A DNA stretch of 64,000 nt from Allodiplogaster sudhausi (taxonomy: Eukaryota; Nematoda; Chromadorea; Rhabditida; Diplogasteridae): NCBI GenBank assembly GCA_945643635.1, contig CALZFC010000006.1:10399501-10463500 (forward strand). Reading direction: 5' to 3'. Both the position numbers and the translations under genes were made by a program. Below are positions 1 through 13,743 of the stretch, piece after piece. The notes beneath the pieces were generated by a model that was given only the letters and a program-made list of their open reading frames with translations, was not told the DNA's origin and ran no database searches. Numbering within the stretch: position 1 is the stretch's first letter; every line of letters starts with the position of its first letter.

Positions 1-2694
1 TATTTCTCGAGTGTCCGCTAATCCCTGCAGTGGACTACATGCTCGCGTCGTCGATGCGCACAAGCGTCCGGGAATTGCGCGACTCGATGAAGACGTCCTT
101 CGCGCGTCACTGGAAGAAGCGGCGCACTCTCGAAGTCGGCCATCGCGGCTCCGGCTGCTCCTACACCAAGTTGGCAGTTTAGACATACTTTTTGTTTACT
201 TGTTTTTTGATGAAATAAGAATACATACTTCCCCTAAATCCAGAGATGCAGCAGCTCGCGAGAATACTCTCCAGTCGCTGCAAGATGCGGGTAAACGTGG
301 CGCCGACTTTGTCGAGTTCGACGTCCAGCTCACCAAGGTTTGCTGCGCCCGATGCTTCTACCGTATCCATCGCACACCGAAAGACGCTTAAGGACCGCCA
401 AGCCATCATTTACCACGACTTCCACGTCCTTGTGGAAGTGACAGGCCGCACAGTTGGCAGCAATTCGGGCAGCCTCTCGCTGGCTGAGGGCGAGCGGAAC
501 CAGCGGCTGCATGAGATGGCTGTCAAGGTTGGCAGAGAAAGCCTTTTCATTTTTTTGCCCCTTTTAATACCACCCCTGTACATTTATGTTTATCTTTTAC
601 TAAGCACATTTAATTGTTACCAAATGGGGCGAAATACAAGATGAAGTTTAGATCATTAATGACTGCAGGACCTGAAGCTTTCCCAGCTGCATCTCCTGCA
701 CGTGGAGCATGTCTCTGTGAGTGAGATGCCAGGCAATGCCCTGACTTGCAGCATCGCCCCCGTCAAGAAGGTCACGCTCAGTGGTCAGCCTTTTTCCTCA
801 TCTTTCCGGCTTCATTCTTTAGAATTATACGTTTGTAGTTGTTAGATGTACATATAGTTAATTTGATGTAATTATTAATTAATTAAGATTATACGTATTT
901 TATTTTATAAACATGCAATAATGAATAAGTGGCTTGAGTGACTCCTCGGCCATCGGATGGCGAAGACGTGAGCGCGAATCCATTTCCGCTGCTCGCCGAG
1001 GCACTCGACGAGATCGACCTGGACGTTGGCTTCAACATCGAAATCAAGTATCCAATGCGCATGAAAGTACGTTTTTATACCATTTGTCTATTCTTTTACA
1101 TTCAACTTCAAGATGCTTCATGTTTCGATTATAGGGTGGCGACCACGAATGCAACCACTACTTTGAGCGCAATGAATTCGTCGACGTCATTTTGAATGTG
1201 GTTAGTTCTTTTTTTCTGATTCGTTTGTATAAAAATATTAATTTGCATGAAAACAGACCCCTATATTAAGTTTTGTGTAACTTGATTTTGTATTAATAAG
1301 TATCAATTTTTTATGTAAACTAATTTTAAAAAATTTATTAAACTTAGCTGGTTAATGTAACCCCAATGATAAGGTGATGGAGAAGTCGCGGACTCGTCGA
1401 ATTCTCTTCTCTTCTTTCGAACCCGACATCTGCACTCTTCTCACTGCGAAGCAGCATCGCTTTCCCGTACTCTTCCTCGTTGTCGGTGCAACGGCCAGGT
1501 TATCCACTGAAACACTTAATTTCTTCTTCCTAATCTTTTTTTTTAAATTTTTGCTCTAAAATCACCTCTCGCTTCGCAGATACGAGCCCTTCGAAGACGT
1601 CCGCTCGGACTGCTCTCGCCTGGCCGTCAACTTTGCCGCTGGCCACAGGCTTCTCGGCGTCAACTTCCATAGCGAAGAGTTGCTCAAGGTCAGCATCTTC
1701 CTTCTTCAAACTTCATCTTACAGCTCATTTGATGCAGCGAAATGGTTGCACGAAATGACAAGGAATAGCCTTTTTTGTCCAGAATACCGAACCATTTGTG
1801 CGTGCCTGCAACTTTGGACTCGTCTCCTTCGTTTGGGGCGATGACCTCAACGATCGATCAGTGCAGGTTGGAAAGATAGAGAGAGAGAGTGGAGAAGGAG
1901 AGAGTGACGGATGGTTGGCAGTGAGAAATTGAGTTCATTGCTAATGGAAATGCTATGAGATGTAGTGGAGAAGCATTCTCTTCTAAGAAGAAATGGATCA
2001 AAAACGATGACACTCTTTTTCTTAGGAGTACTTCAAGCAGAAGCTGAATGTTGACGGCCTTATATACGACAGGTTATCTTCATTTTCACTATTTCTATTC
2101 TTCGAATACGGCATGTGGATGTTTACGACGATTTGAGTGGGAAGATGAAGAGAGAGCCATCATTTGAAGAATTTGGGGCTGCTTAAATTACAAATTTGTT
2201 AATGCAGCGCTGCTTCGCTATTATAGCATAATTTATGCATGATTAGAAAGAAATAGACTCTTACGTGCAGGATTGGCGAGGAAGAATCGCGAAACAACGT
2301 CTTCTCGGTGGAGCGGCAGGTTCGATCGGCGTTGTTCGCGCGCAGCACGGGGCCGAGTCCGAGCGTCTCCAGAAGGAGCTCACTCGAGAGTGTCCAGGTC
2401 TCTCTCTCTCTCCTTTTTTTTACATTTCCGCTGTTCCCTCCCTCAGATTTCTCTACGTAGCAAAATGTTTGACAATTTCCTCTCCAGGACAATCTTGGTG
2501 CAGAAGTGCGCACTCGCCTCGAGGGGATCGCAGTCCGCGAGCGTTCTCCAGGCTCGCCGCGCTCTCCCCGTCTGATGCCGTCTGCTGAGCGAGCCGGGGC
2601 GCCTCCCCGTCCGCCCCCTCCGATTCCTCTCCTCCGTTCCCTCACTCTTGCCGATGGAAACTCGGCCGCCGTCGAACCTGCGCCTTCCTCGTGA
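1..2694 (+). CDS. GPCPD1-like glycerophosphocholine phosphodiesterase, 3' part
   Basis: Enzyme expected to hydrolyse glycerophosphocholine to glycerol-3-phosphate and choline. The 5' end (in this family an N-terminal CBM20 starch-binding domain) lies outside the window. Exons read as 31(or earlier)-169, 244-337, 393-527, 669-780, 939-1066, 1135-1200, 1374-1498, 1580-1688, 1783-1866, 2026-2072, 2271-2397 and 2488-2694, all phase-consistent. The GDPD domain starts with VGHRGSG (catalytic His-Arg), followed by [17 protein letters not shown] (metal-binding Glu/Asp), [36 protein letters not shown] and NVDGLIYDR, in the order known for human GPCPD1. The tail after LIYDR is a low-complexity Ser/Arg/Pro stretch ending at TGA. 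The family call is strong; the exact orthologue is not determined. Confidence 0.9.
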
Positions 2695-5600
2695 GAGCCA
2701 GGCAGGGCCGGTCTTTGCATCCAGCCTTCCTTTCTGTGAGAAGAGACGCTTCACTTCCTTCTCAACCTGCTTTTTCGGAGATGACAAACTGTTCTCTTTC
2801 TGCTCTTTTTACTTCACCCGCCAAGTTTGAGTTGCTTCCAGCGACATAAACCTAATAGAACTGCAATCATTACTCAACATGTTAAAGCTCTTGTCGACGG
2901 GTCGTAGATAAATTCCCGGTCTGAATTGCGTAGTACTGAAAGAGCTAGTTTCAATTCCAGGCAAAACTGGATTTAGACAACGTAAGACATTGGCATTGTG
3001 ATGGGAGATGCTGAAAAGATCACTTGGAAATTTGGTGAATAGAAGTTCTTCAAAATACTTACACCGTATATGTACATGTATAGGTATTTTCTGCAAACGT
3101 TTAAATATTTCAAATGGAATGAATGAACATTTGAAAATCAATTTAGGCTAAATTAATTGTTATGAGATTTGAAAACAGCCAGAGCATCAAGGCAGTGCAC
3201 CTCACAATCAGCTTCCATTACGGTAGACTTTCCTCGTAAGCCAAAATTGCAAATGTGTTAAAAGATATGTTAGAGATTGTAATCTTTTTTTCTATTGCCT
3301 TCATCTTACCATTAACGCTCATGTGTATAATTTCTGCTAAGCTCTGTCCAATCTTTCTGAGTGAGAAGGCAGTCTGAAGGTGAACACTGGATTATTAATT
3401 GTCAAGTCCATTCTACAATCATTTTCGATTCTAACACCTGTTAAAAATAAAGCTAAGCTCGAAGCTATGATCGATGGTGTTCATGCGGTTATCTAATGCA
3501 TGCTTTCTCTCTCTCACCATCGGCCCTGCTGACCCCCCTAAATCAAGTCAGCACTCCATTATCTCTGCACCCTCTTCCCACTGCGCACTCTCTCGCTCTC
3601 CGTCATGGCCCTTCACCTCGCACATCCTGTTTCATTCTCTGCCCCTTTCAATGCCCTTAGGGCAATCCCCAGTCCTGGTGATCGAACTAAAAAAAAGACT
3701 CTCTGAGCTCTCTCAGATACGAATGCTTTCTCGCCCTTCCCGTCAGAGGAGGTGATGTGTGGAAAAAAATGCAGAGACTAGCGGCAGACAATGCATGACT
3801 TGGAAGGAAACGAGCATGAACTTGGAGATATCATAGAAGCAAGGAAGAAAAAGAGAGAAAGAAAAAAAATTAAAGGAAGACTTTCACTCTCATCTCACAA
3901 TGAAGTTGTACGACTAACTTGTCTCCGTCTCCCCACGGCGGGAGAAGGGGTTGAAAGGCATTCAGGGATATGGAAAAAATGAAAACGAAGAAAGAAAAAA
4001 AGAGCACTGAATAGAAAAAGTATTGAATAGAAGGAAACCCTTTCAGCTTCCTCTCGCTTCAACTTGCAGCTTCTTTGTATATTCATACCGGTATCTCATT
4101 CAGAATCACAATAGAGCATCAACACTTGTTCAAGTTTTCTAGAGACCTCACAAGCGTTGTGGAATTTCGCTCTAGAAATCAGTCGGTTTTCTTAAATTTT
4201 AATATTAATTCATATTTTACAGCATGATTTGTTTTTATTAATAGATGGAAGCAAAGAGAGATAACAATCTCAGACTGAGCCATATGGCGTTCACGCTATG
4301 CCGCTGAACGGTTTTAGACCCCTTGGGGAGAGAGCGAGGGAGAACAGAGACAAGGAGAGCAAACGAGGTCGGCAAGGTCAGCAGCCGCCTCCCCTCCGCG
4401 GCCCGCCTCAAGCTGCGTGCTTAGCCGATGGCGCTGATTCTTTTTTCCAACGCCCACGCGCTCTGCTCGCTCTTTCCTCTGCTGCTTTGTTTTGCGTTGC
4501 TCCGAAGCAGTCACGATAAGCGTCTATGTACTTCGCTATTGCATTTCTTTAATATTTATATAAGTATCTGCAGCTGATTAGGAATATATTTATTGTTCGT
4601 TTGAATTCATAATTTACTTATTACTATTTTCATTGAGCATTAAGTGTGTGCAATTACTGTTAGGAAACGGGGATTTTCTTTCGGCCTGACATCATATAAA
4701 TATGAATATGCTCTTTCTTTGCTGCCTACTTAAACTTTCATTATATAATATAAAAATGCGTATGCATTTCATCTTGAGTTTAACATAAATGCATGATTCT
4801 GTTTAGTCTTTGAATCAAACATTTTTAATAGAAAGAGATTATAAAAATAATTATGAAACCATGACATAATCTAACGTTGCTGTTCACAAAATGAAAACCT
4901 TAAAGAGTTCCCTTTATATCTTGGATTGAAGTGCATGAATGGCAGAGAAAGAGAGACAGCTCGATTGAATGATTCGAATTCGTGTTCGCTCGTGAGTCAA
5001 TTCTTGCAGCAGTCAGTGACTGGATGGTGAGAAAGTGGCCTTGAAAGGGAAATGAAACAAGCTGTATACTCCGAACGGTCTCGACCAGCCCGGCTCGGCA
5101 TGATGAAAGGACAACCGCCTGCGGCACACAGAGATATCACAAGTGAGAGGGGGACGGAGAGAGCAAGCGGGAATCAGAGAATGAGAGAGAGGGAACAGGA
5201 GAGAAAGATAGAGATGGTCAGAGAGTATCGAAAGGCTTAAAGGAAACCGAGAGAGGAGAGCGAGCGAGAGAACACTTACGACAGACAAAAAAAATTCATT
5301 GAAACTGAAGAAGTGAATGGCAACATGCTCGAGCGTACTTTAATCTTAGCGTTTCCAATTCAAATCATCACTGCCTTCGGGCTCTGCTCTTTCACAAGTT
5401 TAATCGTTTAATTCTCTATTTCTCTTGCTCTCTCTTTTCTGCCATCCCAATAATTCTGCCACTACCTCAGCGCCCACTGGACTGAACTGGATAATGCCCT
5501 GGGTGCCAAGGGACATGACCGCCGCACTGCTCCCCCCTACTCATTTATGTGATTCACACTAGAGACAAGGGAAGGAGGAGAGACGCAGAGATGATAGCAA

Positions 5601-6789
5601 GGTTGGGTCAGCTTGGCAAGAGAATAAGGCCTCCTTCGTGCTTCTACCTCATCTTCACCTTCTCTCTCTTTTCTTCTTTATCTGTTCTTTATCTCTCTCC
5701 CCTTCTATCTCTCTCAATTCTCTTTCTTTGGTACTTTCACGCTTAACCTCCATCACTTTCTCCTTTGAACCTTCTCTTTCCCTACCTTCCCCCAAGCGTC
5801 TTCAATGCCGTATTCATTTGACATCCAATTCAATAGGCTACATTTTGCTTTCACCATCATTATCAGCGTTTATCTGATGTGTTGAGAATTCTTGCAGAGA
5901 GTCTTAGCAGTCGCGCGACTCGTGAAAGTAGATAATTCAAGTGCATTGTACTAGTATGTGCACGCTGTGACCAAAATTCGGCCTACTTGTTAGATAGTTT
6001 AGTGAGGTTATTGAATAAAGGCAAAATTTCCACTTTTAAAAGTTATCTTTTTCATTTTGCTTTCTTTTCCTTTTCTGCAATAAAATATATCCAGTTGCTT
6101 AATTGAACATCATCTTATTTGAGTCTCAGTTTAAAAGGTTTACTGGTTTCCAAATTTCATCTCACTAATTTTTAGCCTTCCTCTCAAGAATCTACTCATA
6201 TGCATAAAATATTGATAAATTTCTCACAACTTTTTTTTTAAATTTATAATGAATACACTGCCATTTTTAACATTCCGCTATGATATTGAATGTTTAAAGA
6301 GAAGAAATGTACATGCGTATGTTCTTTCGATCCATGTTTTTACTCTCTCATGTATACTTTCCTTATATCCCATCATTTTGTCACTCTAAACACTTTCATT
6401 CATTTTTGAACATCATTAATGTGCTATTTTTTCTACAAACATTGAGCAGTTTTTTAATACTTTTCGATTTGCATGCTCACCCTCCTCCTAATTGCAAGAA
6501 AGATCTTCAAAGTAGCATTGGTGTCTGCGATGATAGTAGTAGAAGAAGTAGACCGTATCTCCTCTCTGCGAAAGCAGTTACTGCTAAATCGAGCACTTTC
6601 TCTCGTTTCGATGCGCACTCTGAAGTGGAAACAATGGGCTGCCAGCACTCGTGCGAATTGTTTACTGCATTATGAACATTCGTGAACAGCCGAGAAACCA
6701 CTTTGACTAGGGGTGCCCCTTGGCGAGAACGGAGTTTCTTCGTAACTGATGACTATTATCAAGCCGAGTTTTTACGTCGTACTTACTTT
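2695..6789. other. Intergenic region without a supported gene
   Basis: No stretch of exons with coherent splice phases and recognisable protein was found on either strand. ORFs here are short, pyrimidine/purine-rich (Ser-Leu or Arg-Glu repeats) and lack domain signals. CT-rich tracts lie around 3.5-3.7 kb and 5.6-5.8 kb, with GA-rich DNA around 5.14-5.27 kb. Confidence 0.5.
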
Positions 6790-6910
6790 GGCTCTATTCT
6801 AGTGTAGGTTTCTCATCGAATTATAGGCGTCCCATGGCAATGAGACTCTTTTATTTTTCACTGATGGGACACCTTTATTTTTCATAGGACGCCTACACTA
6901 GAATAGAGCC
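6790..6910. mobile_element. 121-bp MITE-like inverted-repeat element
   Basis: The left end starts GGCTCTATTCTAGTGTAGG and the right end is its exact reverse complement (CCTACACTAGAATAGAGCC). Inner segments are also partly complementary, so the element could fold into a hairpin. It is flanked on both sides by CTTT, a possible 4-bp target duplication. It has no coding capacity and lies just upstream of the tRNA gene. The superfamily is not assigned. Confidence 0.75.
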
Positions 6911-7017
6911 CTTTATCAGGGGAGGTGATGCAAGTATAAACAGAAGCTATTTCTGTTCAATGGTTACATACTTATCTGCAACTTGATCAGTGCCTCTGCA
7001 AATAGAAGTGTCGTATT

Positions 7018-7089
7018 GGTCTTGTGGTGTAGTGGTTATCACGTCTGCTTCACACGCAGAAGGTCGCCGGTTCGATCCCGGCCAAGACC
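7018..7089 (+). tRNA. tRNA-Val (anticodon CAC)
   Basis: A 72-nt cloverleaf. The 7-bp acceptor stem GGTCTTG pairs perfectly with CAAGACC. The D arm contains GTGTAGTGGTTATCAC, the anticodon stem TCTGC/GCAGA encloses the loop TTCACAC with CAC at 7051-7053, and the T arm is GCCGG-TTCGATC-CCGGC. There is no intron. The internal A and B boxes are intact and a run of T follows about 3 nt after the end, as expected of a Pol III terminator. Confidence 0.97.
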
Positions 7090-7250
7090 TCCTTTTTTTT
7101 CTGTTTGTTCGCTCATATTTGGCATAATTTTTTAACCATCAATAAGTGCAAGCATTTTGCAGGCGTGCGGAAATTTGGAAATGCTCCTCAGTTAAAGAGT
7201 TCTCTGTTGATCGAAGTCGTTGCCGATAAAATACTGAACGGCTGCTGAAA

Positions 7251-9328
7251 ATGAATTTTAAATTTGCATGCAACATTGTAGTTGCAATGTTGTCGTTACA
7301 GGTTATTTTTTCATTGTTAAACCGAATAAAAATTTGCTTTTGCATATCTATTTGTGCAAACTTTATCTGATGTCGAAAAACCATCAAAGCCCATCTCTTC
7401 AACTTTCTTTGTTTGATTAGGTCGGAGATGCTCTTCACCGTTCCATGTCGCCATTAGAACGAATGCACATTTTTGGCGAGAGCAACATTGATGAAAGTGC
7501 GGTGGATTCTCAGCCTTTTTCCCTTTCTTTTAGCTAATTTTCCTTTCTAAATCCTGATTGTGAGTATTTTTCCACATGGAATTAAACAGATGTTAATCTC
7601 AATTCAATCTCAACATTTTGATATTTTTTTCTTGTAGTACCTGAATATTGGATCGACCGTCCTCGGAAGTTTCCAAGCGAACATCCAGATGTCTTTCTTT
7701 ATAATGTTTCTTATAACGGCCGGGTTGAGACCTTCCGGTTACACCGGCATCTCGATCTCTTCAGTGATGGTTTGTCTGTATTTTGAATACCAACTTTATT
7801 ATTCAATTCTTTTGCAGGATTCCACATGCTAACTCGCGACGAGAACGCGAGTTCGCTGTCTCCGTGGCATCCCGAGCACGAGTGCGTCTTCCAAGGCGAG
7901 TCGCTCTCCACGCGAGACACGCGCATCGGCGTCGTCGGCTGCGGAGACCGAATGGTTATTCAATTTATATGGTACTTGAATAAAACTTTTAATTAACATA
8001 TTCTTTTAAAGAGAATTTGAAAGAAGAAAAATGATTGTGATCATAATCATTCGATTCGGTTACATATGTCCATACATATATTCTGCCTTCACAATTCGAT
8101 TAAAGAGGAGAGAAAATTCAGAAAAATAAATAAAATGTCCTCAGCATGGTATGATTGTGACGGCGGACGGCGAGCATCTCCTCCTCCATCCGCACTCCGC
8201 CTCAGACGACCACGTCATCCATAAGAGATCCGTCGAAGCGACGCTCGCCAAGCACACTTGTCTATTCGGTAAGGAAAACTCCATTCTCTCATCATTGCCT
8301 TACTGTAATGTTTCAGACAAGCACCTTGATCCGTATCCGGAAGACCGTCGAATCGCGTTGACGGAGCGATACATTCAGAGAAGTCCGCGACTGGCTGTCC
8401 TTAAGTGAGCATTCTGCGTTCCTTCCTCAAAACGACTGCTAATGTATGATTATAATCAACAGTAAAACAATAGTTCATTATAGAGATAACGACCTAACGA
8501 TAGAGCTTGCTGTTTTTGCCGACGATGCAATGTGGCGACACTTTGTTGAGCTGCACGGACCACGCGCGGATGCTGAGATGCATCGATTCATTGTGGCAGC
8601 CGTCAACAATGTCAGCTGAAATAAAGAATTTAGAAAAAAGAAAAAAGAATAAAGATTATTGTCTTGCTATTGATAAAAAGATAGGAAGCAATGTTAGGAA
8701 TTTAGTTGGGAATTTCAATACCGCCTTCTTTTCAGATTGACATTCTGTATGGTCAACGGTCAATTAACCCCAAGGTCAACGTGAAGATTGTTCGATATGA
8801 AGTGCTGAAGGTGCCACCGGTACGGGATTATTGTGATTTTCTTTAAATGAAAAATTTATTTATTGGCTTTTCACGTGTAAAGAAATGAAAATATTACTTT
8901 AAATCAATTATGTCTTGAAGGCATCGCTAAGCAAGCGCGTTCATCGCTTTGGCGACGTGGACAAGCTCCTCGACAACTTCTGCGCGTACCAAGCATCGAT
9001 CAATCCGCCCGATGACTACGACCCGAAGCACTGGGACCACGCGCTCCTCTTTTCTGGGTTATCTTATTTTATATATTACGCTTTTTTCTTATCTTCAAAG
9101 TCTTAAGTTGGTAATCTGCTAAGTTGATAATTTATCTGTCGAATACTTCTAAACCCTGAGTTGTAGCTACGATCTCTACCGCGACGGGCTGAAGACGGTG
9201 GCCGGCTATGCGCCCGTGAAGGGGATGTGCAGCGAGACGCGCAGCTGCACAATCAACGAGGGACTCGACTTCGGCTCTGTCTTTGTCGTCACCCACGAGA
9301 TGGGACACAGGTGGTATTCTCATTCACT

Positions 9329-9361
<33 letters not shown>

Positions 9362-10137
9362 CTCTTTCTCTCTCTCTCTCTCTCCTTCTTTGCATGTTTC
9401 CATCTCTTTTACTTTCACATTTTAGTTCTCTTTTTTTCTCAGTTCTGTAATAGTAAGTAATAGTGAACAACGTGTTTCTTTTCGATATCTGAATTAGTCT
9501 AAAAACTGCCAAATAATGATGTATGTAATCCAGCCTGGGCATGTACCACGACGGCGACAACCAATGCGATCTCCGCTGCTGCATTATGTCACCTTCTGTC
9601 GGCACTGGCAAGACGCAGTGGAGTCAGTGCTCCGTCAAGGAGTTCCATGTCTTCGTGGCGGTTTGTTGCTGTTATTTCTGTTTAAAAAATTATATACATA
9701 CATCTGTATGTTTAGTTATTTATTTTAATTAATAAATATGTTTTTAACTGTTCATAAATAAAATTTACATAGCGGCAATAAATTCTGATGCAGAAACTCG
9801 GCGCGCCCGCTCGGCCGCCCAATTGCCTGCGCGACTCGCCGCTTCCTTCGGTCGAGAGGCCCGTTATCAAGGTGCGCTTTCTATTCGTTGCCTGGTGCAT
9901 TATCATTTGTTTTATTTATTTCGGCCACTAACCAAACGATTGATCTTCGTAGTTGAATAATCATATTTATTTGTTGGATCGACAAACACAAAATCCACCT
10001 GTTTCATTTAATCACAGACAAATTTGTTTTCGGTTGTCCTGTTCTGTTTATACTTACATATATGTATTTAAATTCATCTCTATCTTCTTGTTTTCATTTA
10101 CACAAATTGCTATCCTTTCTTACCTCTGTCTATCCTC

Positions 10138-10182
<45 letters not shown>

Positions 10183-13100
10183 CTTGCCAGGACCGTGACA
10201 ATCCGGGCCAGCAGTTCACACTTGGAGAGCAGTGCGCCATCTTCCACGGCGAGTGCTGGAAACACGAGCTGCGGGACGGACAGCTTTTAGAGGTTTTCTT
10301 TCTTCAGTTCCTACAAGCATTCTAAGATACATATAAGATTCATTCATCTGACAATGTGAATATTAGAATTTTTCATCACATTCTTTCATTAATTTAAAAT
10401 AAAGTAATTGCTATTGGCCATGGAAGTCTTAAAAGGACATGAAATTGTTATGAAGACAATAATTAAATAGTGATTTCAATATTGCCAGGAAGTGTGCGAG
10501 ATGGTTTGGTGCGGCAACGGCGAGGGCATCATTCGCACGGCCCATCCTGCTCTCGAGGGCACGAACTGCGGGCTGAACAGAGTTAGACTCAGCCATGGCT
10601 CCTTCCAGTTCCACCCTTTTAGATATTTATATACTTCACTATTCCAAGAGCGTTTCGTTCAATTGTTCGGACATCTGATTTATAACCGAGTTCTCCCATA
10701 GTGGTGCCGCAACGGACTCTGCATCCCATCTGGCCAGCCGCTGCCCGCTGTCCACGGTGCGTGGTCGTCATGGAACGAGCAGCCGGGTGCTCCCTGCCGA
10801 GGCCGCTGCTCCGACTGCGAGATCGACGGGCAACTCAGGATACGCAGAAGCACGCGGCTGTGCAATCGACCCGCGTCAGTCTATTTCTTTCTCTTCTCTC
10901 TTTTTTTTAGAGAAAAGTCTCAAAATAATAGAATGTTTTTCTGAACGGGGAGAATGATGATGCAATTCAGCCCGAACAACGGCGGTCAATTCTGCGTCGG
11001 GGACGATGCGCGCGGTCTCGTTTGTGATTCCAAGGTTAGACGCTGACAGTTTTCTCCTTCACCCTCCTCAAAATATGAGCTTTTATCATTCATATGAGTT
11101 GATGTCTAACTTAATTATGATTAATCAAGTAAAAGATGACCCTGAAAAGATTTGCTCCGGCGTGAAAATCGACGAGTACGCGTCGGGAGTGTGCACCGGT
11201 CTGAGGAATGCTCCGGACAATCCGAACCCTCAACTCGCCGGCTCAGGACTTCAATTTAGGTTCCCTTAAAAAGATTAAGCCAGCATATGCCATTTCTGAT
11301 TCCATTCTCGCTCGTCCAGTTTTTTTTCTATGCTTACCACCTGACTTGCCCACCAAATCATCGTTCCCCTCTTCTTTGAAGCCAAGCGCCATGTAAAGTG
11401 TGGTGTCAGCTGGAGGCGTCCAATAACATTCGTACGGTCGCCAACTTTCCGGACGGGACTCCCTGTGGCGACAGCGCCTACTGTATCAAGGGAGAGTGCA
11501 GGGTAAGCAGGTTTATCAATACGCTAAATCGCGTTGCTGTTTTTTTTCTTTCTTCAATTTCTTCTTGTTGTAGCCCCTCCTCTGCAACCGTTTCGCAATC
11601 GTCGAGTCCGAACGCGAATGTCCGCCAGGCGTCCGCTACCGTCCTCCAACGGCAAACACCGTCCTCCCGGAGGCGCCCACTTCTCCAGCGTGGACCGGCT
11701 CCACTCAGCCTCCTCCGCCGTCGTCCTTCCCTTCATCAACACCGTCGCCACCCGTATTTCCAAACACTCTTCCATCTTTCTCTTCCTCTTTCTCTCACTT
11801 TGCACTTGGCGGTGACGGTGGCACTAATAATATGATAGACATGCAACGAGTTCAACGGCTAACGCCGCATACTCCTTCATTCTCGATGCCTGGTTCTACT
11901 CCTCCTCAACAGATGTATCCGCCGCCTCAGAACTTTCAGAATGTTCCTTATAACTCCTATAACGAACCTTGGGTGGTGTGGGTGCCATTTGAGTGGTGGC
12001 CTTCGGGTTTTTCTTCTTAAAATAGTCAAAACTCGTTCTCTCTAGTCGATCGGTCAATGCGTTTAGTCACTGAAGATCCGTCGGATGCTCAACATTTTCG
12101 TTGCCGGGTGAATGTGCCATTCTCTAGCTACCTCTTGCGTGCATGTCCATCATTTTTGGCTTTGTTAATAACATCATTTTTGGCTTTTTGGCTTTGTTAA
12201 CACATATGCTATATAATACATATATGCATAAATACATATAATAAATAGATATAGACTTCCCAATGCTTGAATGCCATGTCGCTTTGCCGCCATACTCGAT
12301 AAACGCTTCTTATCTACATACTCGCGCACATCTGCAACAAAACAAGGAATAATCGATACCATTTTGAGTGAACTTGATTCATCGCATTGCTACACGCCAC
12401 ACACACATTGCTTGAACTGGTCAACGGTGGTATTATCAGAAGTGCAGTATGCAAATAATAGCCAGCCCTCTTTCAGACGACGCCACATACAGAGCTGCAG
12501 CGTATCCTCGATGCGCAGTCGGTTCCGCCCCGCCTTCTCCAGCATCCTCTCCCGCCTGGTCTTACCACGCAGCAGCATCCTACTGTAGCTTGGACCTCTC
12601 AACTCACGCCTCCCTTCGCCTCTCCACTTTCCTCTCAATCTGCCGCACCACGACAACAGCCACCGCCAGCAGTGCCGAGTTTGTCTTTTTTCCTTTCCTC
12701 ATTTTTAAATATATTTTACAAGTTTGTGTTAAGATGGAATTATTGAAACTATAATGCGATAAAATATTTCAGAACCCAGCCTCGTGGGTCCTCCTCCGCC
12801 GGCGGTTCGGCCTCCGATGTGGTCGCTGTGGTCGGAGTGGAGCAGTTGCATTGCGGCATGCGGCGAGAAGGGCGCAAGGGTTTGCGTTTTAGAACTTTCA
12901 CCAGAAGCAATTCACACTTTTCAAGACCCTCTCGAAAGAGAGAGTAGATGTTGTCCAAGGCGAGAAGATTAAGACTAAACCACCCATGTATGTACATTCA
13001 TAGGTACGCATCCGCGACTGCTGGATGCCGCAGGGCGTGCTCGCATCGCGAGAGGACGCGTGCGCCGGACCGCGACGTGACACGCAACGCTGCCAGGCAG

Positions 13101-13700
13101 CGCCTTGTTCGACGGCACAGCCAGGTTTGACAATATCTCTTGCTATTTCCTACTCTTTTTGAAGCTATTATGAAATATGTATGAGAAATCGTAATAAATC
13201 TATTCAGTGAAAAATATTTTAAATGAAGGACGAAGCTCAATATTCATTCTTGTTTCATTTCTTCCCACCATATTCTTGCATTGTCCTTGACAGTCACAAC
13301 GCGCTCGCCGCCCGCGCCAACAAATCGGCTTCCGCGCAGCACCCCCGATGGCTCTTCCGGACCTACCATGACTGCCTTTGCGAGTACTGTATCGTATGCC
13401 ATAGAAGAAAGCTCCACAACAAGCAATTCGGCTTCTGCGGAGGGCTCAGAGAAGTTCGACGACAACAGCTTGGTGCCGTTTAATACCGAAGAGCCACCAC
13501 CCGTAGTTCCAACTCCTCGGCCTGTCGACGCAATCATGGACACATCGCCAGCGGACCGCGTCGCGGCAGCAGCGCGCCGCGTCGAGTTTGTCGATATTCC
13601 ACAACCTCCACCGCCGTCGACAACTCGAGCAAGCGTTAGCTTTCCCTTAGAATATGGCCAATATATTTTCACACAGTTTTTCAATATAAAAAGTATATAA

Positions 13701-13743
<43 letters not shown>

